From positions 1 to 48,513 of the forward strand of contig JAICOJ010000016.1 in assembly GCA_025930755.1 (NCBI GenBank): a stretch of DNA of 48,513 bases, in the 5' to 3' direction. A program made the translations under genes and the position numbers. The number at the start of each line of letters is the position of its first letter. Position 1 is the stretch's first letter. The DNA is from Gemmatimonadaceae bacterium. Its GTDB lineage: Bacteria > Gemmatimonadota > Gemmatimonadetes > Gemmatimonadales > Gemmatimonadaceae. The notes beneath the pieces were generated by a model. It was not told the origin of the DNA, made no database searches, and saw nothing but the letters and a program-made list of their open reading frames with translations. Below are positions 43,597 to 48,513 of this stretch, one piece after another.

Positions 43597-45066
43597 ATGA
43601 GTGACGACAAGAAGCTGACGACACGCGCCGAGGACTTCAGCGCGTGGTACAACGAGGTCGTGCTCCGCGCGGAGCTCGCCGACTATTCGCCTGTTCGCGG
43701 CTGCATGGTGATTCGTCCGTCGGGCTATGGCATTTGGGAGCGGATGCAGCGCGCCCTCGATGACATGTTCAAGGCGACCGGCCACCAGAACGCCTACTTC
43801 CCGCTGTTCATCCCCGAGAGCTTCCTTCACAAGGAAGCGGAGCACGTTCAGGGCTTTGCCCCGGAAACGGCGGTCGTGACGCACGGCGGTGGCAAGGAGC
43901 TGGACGAGCCGCTGGTCGTACGGCCGACATCGGAGACGATCATCTATTCCATGTTCGCGAAGTGGGTGCAGAGCTATCGCGACCTTCCCATCCTCATCAA
44001 CCAGTGGGCGAACGTCGTCCGGTGGGAGATGCGTACGCGCCTCTTTCTGCGAACGCTCGAGTTCCTCTGGCAGGAAGGCCACACCGCGCACGTCACGCAC
44101 GATGAGGCCGAGGAGGAGGCGCGGAAGATCCTCGGCCTCTACAGCGATTTCATGGAAGGCTGGATGGCGATGCCGGTGATCACCGGGCAGAAGACGGAAA
44201 GCGAGAAGTTCGCCGGCGCGCTGCGAACGTATGCCTGCGAGGCGATGATGCAGGACAATCGCGCGCTCCAGGCGGGCACATCACACAACCTGGGGCAGAA
44301 TTTCGCCAAGGCGTTCAATCTCACCTTTCAGGCGGAAAATGGAGAGATCGCGCACGCCTGGAACACGAGCTGGGGCGTGTCGACGCGGCTCGTGGGCGCC
44401 CTGGTCATGACTCATGGCGACGACAACGGCCTGCGCATTCCGCCGCTGCTCGCGCCCACGGAGCTCGTCATCGTTCCGATCTGGAAGAGCGACGATGAGC
44501 GCGGGCGAGTGCTCGAGACGGCGCGACGCGTCTACGACAGCCTGCGCGACTGGGAGCGTCGCGAGCCCAATCGGCTGCGCGTGCATCTCGATGATCGCGA
44601 GAGCATGAAGCCCGGCGCCAAATACTACGAGTGGGAGCTCCGCGGTGTGCCGCTCCGGATGGAGCTCGGTCCGCGCGACATCGACAAGAATCAGTGCGTG
44701 CTCGTGCGGCGGGACACACGAGCGAAGGCGACGGCGAGTCTCGACAGCGTCGGCGAGGACGTCGAAACCCTGCTCGAGGCAATCCAGGACGATATGGTCG
44801 CCGCGGCGCTCGACCGTCGTGAGAAGAACAGCCATCGCGGACCGATCACGTACGACCGGTTCCGCCAGCTGATGGATGGGGAAGGGGGGTTTGTGTACGC
44901 CGGGTGGTGCGGCGATCCCGCGTGCGAGACGACGGTCAAGGAGGACACCAAGGCCACCATCCGCGTCATGCCTGACGAGGAGTTTCGGTCTGCCGAGCCC
45001 CCTCGCACGTGCGTCCGATGCGGCCGGCCGTCCACCACCGAGGCCCTGTGGGCGAAGGCGTATTGA
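43597..45066 (+). CDS. proS: Proline--tRNA ligase, eukaryotic/archaeal type (ProS type 3)
   Basis: 489 residues. A class II synthetase without the inserted editing domain of the bacterial-type ProRS. The core has AELADYSPVRGCMVIRPSGY and motif 1 WERMQRALDDMFKATGH. Motif 2 region VVRWEMRTRLFLRTLEFLWQ and motif 3 GDDNGLRIPP follow. The anticodon domain is about 285-390. The C-terminal zinc domain has Cys pairs (CGDPAC, CVRCG) and ends in Tyr (KAY), a hallmark of this type. Length agrees. The short C-terminal overlap with lysA suggests coupled translation. Confidence 0.95.
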   Translation: MSDDKKLTTRAEDFSAWYNEVVLRAELADYSPVRGCMVIRPSGYGIWERMQRALDDMFKATGHQNAYFPLFIPESFLHKEAEHVQGFAPETAVVTHGGGKELDEPLVVRPTSETIIYSMFAKWVQSYRDLPILINQWANVVRWEMRTRLFLRTLEFLWQEGHTAHVTHDEAEEEARKILGLYSDFMEGWMAMPVITGQKTESEKFAGALRTYACEAMMQDNRALQAGTSHNLGQNFAKAFNLTFQAENGEIAHAWNTSWGVSTRLVGALVMTHGDDNGLRIPPLLAPTELVIVPIWKSDDERGRVLETARRVYDSLRDWERREPNRLRVHLDDRESMKPGAKYYEWELRGVPLRMELGPRDIDKNQCVLVRRDTRAKATASLDSVGEDVETLLEAIQDDMVAAALDRREKNSHRGPITYDRFRQLMDGEGGFVYAGWCGDPACETTVKEDTKATIRVMPDEEFRSAEPPRTCVRCGRPSTTEALWAKAY

Positions 45067-46343
45067 CCGCCGCGCACCACGTCGCCGCCGGCGGCGGCTC
45101 TCCGGCAGCGCGCTGCGAGGACATCGAGCTGGAAGAACTCGCGCGCGCGGTCGGAACGCCCGCCTATGTGTACAGTGCGACGCACATTCGGGATCAATAT
45201 CGACGGCTCGCGTCGGCGCTCGCGGGTGCGCGCCATCGCATCCATTACAGCGTGAAGGCGAACTCTTCACTGGCCGTCCTGAGCCTGTTGCGCGAGCTGG
45301 GCGCTGGCGTCGACATCGTCTCCGGTGGCGAGCTCGCGCGCGCGTTGCGCGCGGGATATACGGGATCGGATGTCGTCTTCAGCGGAGTGGGGAAGACAGA
45401 GGAGGAGCTGCGGGCGGCGCTGGCCGCCGACGTGCTGCTCTTCAACGTGGAGTCGGAAGCGGAGCTTCGGCAGCTCGACCGCATCGCCCACGCGATGGGG
45501 CGGATGGCGCCGGTGGCGCTGCGCGTGAATCCCGAGGTCACGGTCGATACGCCGCATCCGTACACGCGGACTGGCGAGCGCGGGATGAAGTTCGGTATTC
45601 CGTACGATGAGGCGCTCGATGTGGCGCGCCGCGCCGTGCGCATGCCCGGCGTCTCGCTGCGTGGCGTCGACATGCACATCGGCTCGCAGGTGACCGTGCT
45701 CGATCCGTACGAGGAGGGAATTGGACGCCTCCTCGAGCTGGTATCGGCGTTGCGCGCCCTCGGTTGCGCCGATCTCGAGTTCCTCGACGTCGGGGGCGGC
45801 CTGGCGGTCACCTACGACGACGAGGCGCCGACGAATCCGGAGGCGTTCGCCGCCACGATCGTTCCGCAGGCGGTGACATCGGGGCTCACACTCATCGTGG
45901 AGCCCGGTCGCTATCTCGTCGGCAACGCGGGAATCCTCCTCACGCGCGTGCTGTACCGCAAGCGAAGTGGGGGACGCGAATACGTCATTACCGATGCCGG
46001 AATGAACGACCTGCTGCGCCCGTCGCACTATCAGGCATACCATCACATCTCGGCGGTGCGCCCGAGCGGCTCATCGGCGACCTATGATGTCGTGGGCCCC
46101 GTCTGCGAGAGCGGTGATTTCTTTGCGCTGAACCGCACGATGGACGCGGTGGTCGAGGGCGACCTGTTGATGGTGCACTCAGCCGGCGCATACGGCTTCG
46201 TGATGGCATCCAACTACAACAGCCGCCCGCGGCCACCGGAGGTTCTCGTCGACGGCGATCGGTACGCCATCATTCGCGAGCGTGAGACGTTCGACGATCT
46301 CGTCCGCCACGAGCGAACGACTCCGCAATGGAGCCGCGTCTGA
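45048..46343 (+). CDS. lysA: Diaminopimelate decarboxylase
   Basis: 431 residues. A PLP enzyme that makes lysine from meso-DAP. The fold-III barrel has HYSVKANSSLAVL with the PLP Lys (about residue 71), DIVSGGELARAL, RVNPEVTVDTPH, KFGIPYDEA, MHIGSQV, VGGGLAVTY and EPGRYLVGNAG. The C-terminal domain has CESGDFFALNR (catalytic Cys) and SAGAYGFVMASNYNSRPRP. The start is uncertain: GTG 45048 (19-nt overlap with proS), TTG 45063 (TTGA overlap with the proS stop) or an earlier ATG at 45009. Confidence 0.95.
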   Translation: MGEGVLTAAHHVAAGGGSPAARCEDIELEELARAVGTPAYVYSATHIRDQYRRLASALAGARHRIHYSVKANSSLAVLSLLRELGAGVDIVSGGELARALRAGYTGSDVVFSGVGKTEEELRAALAADVLLFNVESEAELRQLDRIAHAMGRMAPVALRVNPEVTVDTPHPYTRTGERGMKFGIPYDEALDVARRAVRMPGVSLRGVDMHIGSQVTVLDPYEEGIGRLLELVSALRALGCADLEFLDVGGGLAVTYDDEAPTNPEAFAATIVPQAVTSGLTLIVEPGRYLVGNAGILLTRVLYRKRSGGREYVITDAGMNDLLRPSHYQAYHHISAVRPSGSSATYDVVGPVCESGDFFALNRTMDAVVEGDLLMVHSAGAYGFVMASNYNSRPRPPEVLVDGDRYAIIRERETFDDLVRHERTTPQWSRV

Positions 46344-46858
46344 TGCGCGTGGGCCTGCTCGCCGATTCCCATGATCGCGTCCCCGCCATCGCCGAGTTCG
46401 CGCGGCGATTCGCGGAGGCAGGGGTGGGGTTCGTCCTGCACGCCGGCGACTGGTGCGCGCCCTTTTCGATCGCTCCGCTTCGAGCCGCGAACGTCGCCGT
46501 CGCCGGCGTTTTCGGCCGCAACGACGGGGATCGCCAGGGTCTCCAGGCCGAAGCCGCAAAAGGGATGGGCTTCGAGCTCTACGAATCGCCGCACAGCGTA
46601 GAGCTCGGCGACATGAGCATCCTCGTCGTGCACGACATTGGCGACGTGCAGAAGCGCTCGCTGGCCGCGCACGCCATCGTCGTCCACGGATGCACGCACA
46701 AGCAGGAGATGCGCGTCCGCGGCGACACGATGATCATCAATCCCGGCGAAGCGTGCGGATGGCTCTACGGCCAGCCCACCGCCGCGATCCTCGATCTCGA
46801 CTCCAAGTCCCTCGAGGTCATTCGGCTCGACGGACCTGAGTGGGGCCACCGTGGGTAG
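46343..46858 (+). CDS. YfcE/MJ0936-family metallophosphoesterase
   Basis: 171 residues. A calcineurin-like phosphodiesterase: GLLADSHDR (metal Asp and His, about 5-13), HAGDW (about 38-42), [10 protein letters not shown] (GND-type motif), VVHDIGD (His), and HGCTHKQEM (GHTH-type motif, with Cys) near the end. The ATG at 46343 overlaps the lysA stop (TGATG). The family includes phosphodiesterases of unsettled physiological substrate. guaA starts 8 nt before its stop. Confidence 0.88.
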   Translation: MRVGLLADSHDRVPAIAEFARRFAEAGVGFVLHAGDWCAPFSIAPLRAANVAVAGVFGRNDGDRQGLQAEAAKGMGFELYESPHSVELGDMSILVVHDIGDVQKRSLAAHAIVVHGCTHKQEMRVRGDTMIINPGEACGWLYGQPTAAILDLDSKSLEVIRLDGPEWGHRG

Positions 46859-48392
46859 CCGGATCCTCATTCTCGACTACGGCTCGCAGTTCACTCAGCT
46901 CATCGCGCGGCGCGTGCGTGAAGCTCGGGTGTACTCCGAGATCCATCCGCCGACGCGCTCGCTCGAGTGGATTCGAGCGTGGCAGCCGACGGGCATCATC
47001 CTGAGCGGCGGGCCAAGCTCGGTGTACGACGATGATGGCCCGAGCGCGGATCTGGCCCTTCTCGACGTCGCGCCGGTGCTCGGCATCTGCTATGGGATGC
47101 ACCTCATCGCTCATCTCGAGGGCGGAAAGGTCGCGCCCGGTCCCCGTGAATACGGCCGGGCCGAGCTCGAGATCCTCGCGCCCGACGGATTGTTCGGCGG
47201 GTTTGACGAGAGCGAGCGGGTGACGGTCTGGATGAGTCACGGCGATCACGTCGAGACGCCCCCGTCCGGGTACGAGGTGACGGCGCGGAGCTCCACCGTC
47301 CAGGTAGCGGGCATGCGCCACCGGACTCGACCGGTTTTCGGCGTGCAGTTCCATCCGGAGGTCGCGCACACACCCCGCGGTGGGGAAGTGATCGCGAACT
47401 TTCTTTTCGAGGTGTGCGGCGCGGAGCCGACGTGGACGGCCGGCGCCTTCATCGATGAAGAGATAGGCAAGATTCGGCGTCAGGTGGGAACGTCGCGTGT
47501 GATCTGCGGGCTCTCAGGTGGCGTCGACTCGTCCGTCGCGGCGGCGCTGGTGCATCGCGCCATCGGCGATCAGCTCACGTGCATCTTCGTCGACACGGGC
47601 TTGCTGCGACTTCATGAGCGCGACCAGGTCGAACGGACCTTCCGCGCACACCTCGGCATAGACCTCATCACTGTCGACGCGAGCGATCGCTTCCTCACCG
47701 CGCTTGCGGGGGTGAGCGAGCCGGAGGAGAAGCGCCGGCGCATCGGTCACACGTTCATCGATGTCTTCGAGGACGCGGCCGACCAGGCCGGGCATGACGC
47801 ACGCTTCCTCGTGCAGGGCACGCTCTATCCGGACGTGATCGAGTCCGTGTCGCCGCACGGGGGTCCTTCGGCGACCATCAAGACGCATCACAATGTCGGC
47901 GGGCTCAAGCCGGGGATGAAGTTCGAGCTCGTGGAGCCACTGCGGGAGCTGTTCAAGGATGAAGTGCGGCAGGTGGGACGCGAGCTCGGGCTCCCCGAGG
48001 AGATCGTCGGGCGACACCCCTTTCCCGGTCCGGGCCTGGCCATTCGCGTTCTCTCCGACGTTACCCGCGAAAAGTTGGACACACTCCGCCACGCCGACGC
48101 GATCTACCTCGAGGGGATTCGTGAGGCGGAGCTCTACGATGACATTTGGCAGGCGTTCGCGGTGCTGCTCCCGGTGAAGAGCGTCGGAGTGATGGGCGAC
48201 TTCCGCACCTACGCGAACGTCGTCGGCCTGCGTGCGGTGACGAGCCGAGACGGGATGACCGCCGACTGGTACCCGTTTCCGCACGATGTGCTCGCACGCA
48301 TCTCGAGCCGGATCATCAACGAGGTGCGCGGCGTCAATCGGGTCGTGTACGACGTGAGCTCGAAGCCGCCGGCGACGATCGAGTGGGAGTGA
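46851..48392 (+). CDS. guaA: GMP synthase (glutamine-hydrolysing)
   Basis: 513 residues from GTG 46851. It converts XMP to GMP. The class I glutamine amidotransferase domain (about 1-190) has [18 protein letters not shown], the nucleophile in [12 protein letters not shown] (Cys about 83), and QFHPEVAH (His and Glu). The ATP-pyrophosphatase domain has the P-loop [16 protein letters not shown] (about 222-237). The C-terminal dimerisation domain has [13 protein letters not shown] and KPPATIEWE at the end. Last gene of the accD cluster; a copy of element B follows 12 bp after the stop. Confidence 0.97.
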   Translation: MGSRILILDYGSQFTQLIARRVREARVYSEIHPPTRSLEWIRAWQPTGIILSGGPSSVYDDDGPSADLALLDVAPVLGICYGMHLIAHLEGGKVAPGPREYGRAELEILAPDGLFGGFDESERVTVWMSHGDHVETPPSGYEVTARSSTVQVAGMRHRTRPVFGVQFHPEVAHTPRGGEVIANFLFEVCGAEPTWTAGAFIDEEIGKIRRQVGTSRVICGLSGGVDSSVAAALVHRAIGDQLTCIFVDTGLLRLHERDQVERTFRAHLGIDLITVDASDRFLTALAGVSEPEEKRRRIGHTFIDVFEDAADQAGHDARFLVQGTLYPDVIESVSPHGGPSATIKTHHNVGGLKPGMKFELVEPLRELFKDEVRQVGRELGLPEEIVGRHPFPGPGLAIRVLSDVTREKLDTLRHADAIYLEGIREAELYDDIWQAFAVLLPVKSVGVMGDFRTYANVVGLRAVTSRDGMTADWYPFPHDVLARISSRIINEVRGVNRVVYDVSSKPPATIEWE

Positions 48393-48404
48393 GCGCGCGC
48401 GCGC

Positions 48405-48513
48405 AGGGGTCAGGAGTCAGGAGTCAGGGGTCAGGGATGGAAATGGGCCGCCGCGCTTCGCGCGAGCGGCCCTCATCAGATGAGCGCGGCAGCTTCGCTG
48501 CCGCGCCTTTCCA
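48405..48513. repeat. Three-hairpin inverted-repeat element, copy 2, cut by window end (element B)
   Basis: It matches copy 1 (39968) in the same orientation for 109 nt to the end of the window. The 7-mer left arm, the GGCCGCC hairpin and CTCATCAGATGAG are kept, with point differences. The third hairpin is shorter and different (GCGCGGCAGC with GCTGCCGCGC, loop TTC), but perfectly paired. The right arm begins (CCTTTCCA) and is truncated by the window. Confidence 0.88.

Overview
This is a 48.5 kb, high-GC bacterial chromosome segment that is almost fully coding: 42 protein genes and no rRNA or tRNA gene that I can see. An inner-membrane RseP site-2 protease, a SusC/SusD outer-membrane uptake pair and a lipoprotein signal indicate a Gram-negative (diderm) cell. 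The SusCD pair, carboxypeptidase-regulatory-like proteins, an eukaryotic/archaeal-type ProRS and the GC-rich codon use fit a member of the Gemmatimonadota (or a relative in the FCB group). That assignment is inference from gene content; no marker was compared with a database.

Layout. 1-1260: 3' part of rpsA (ribosomal protein S1) and its terminator. 1310-1557: a large inverted repeat. 1588-7830: secreted AbgB-like M20 amidohydrolase, SusC, SusD, terminator. 7886-13325: a split acyl-CoA carboxylase (carboxyltransferase, biotin carboxylase, biotin carrier protein), interrupted by a peroxiredoxin-like gene with an in-frame UGA and by an m5U RNA methyltransferase. 13366-15081: secreted protein with carboxypeptidase regulatory-like domains. 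15088-23803: rplM-rpsI, then rpsB-tsf-pyrH-frr-uppS-cdsA-dxr-rseP plus a small membrane protein (translation, ribosome recycling, isoprenoid and phospholipid synthesis, envelope proteolysis). 23879-25450 (minus): Ser/Thr kinase. 25462-32362: rpsO, pnp, M16 peptidase, ald, polysaccharide deacetylase, PAP2 phosphatase. 32610-34009 (minus): ferredoxin and geranylgeranyl-reductase-family flavoprotein. 34157-39969: mreB-mreC-mreD-mrdA-rodA, the rod-shape elongasome. 40156-48392: accD-folC-hisS-proS-lysA-phosphodiesterase-guaA.

Two things stand out. First, the peroxiredoxin-like gene at 9436-9933 has a single in-frame TGA exactly where the first cysteine of a CxxC active site belongs (W-TGA-P-N-C). 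A perfect 7-bp hairpin with a GGG loop begins 14 nt after that codon, as expected of a bacterial SECIS element. I read it as a selenoprotein. Second, at least six intergenic spaces hold long inverted repeats whose arms are made of short tandem repeats of 7 or about 9 bp. The families differ in sequence but share this design. One family occurs twice (39968-40116 and 48405 to the window end), in the same orientation, bracketing the accD-guaA gene cluster. The second copy has a different but still perfectly paired hairpin, which suggests that structure is conserved.

Coordinates of repeats and hairpins were worked out by hand from the sequence. Functional names rest on recognised motifs and family resemblance.
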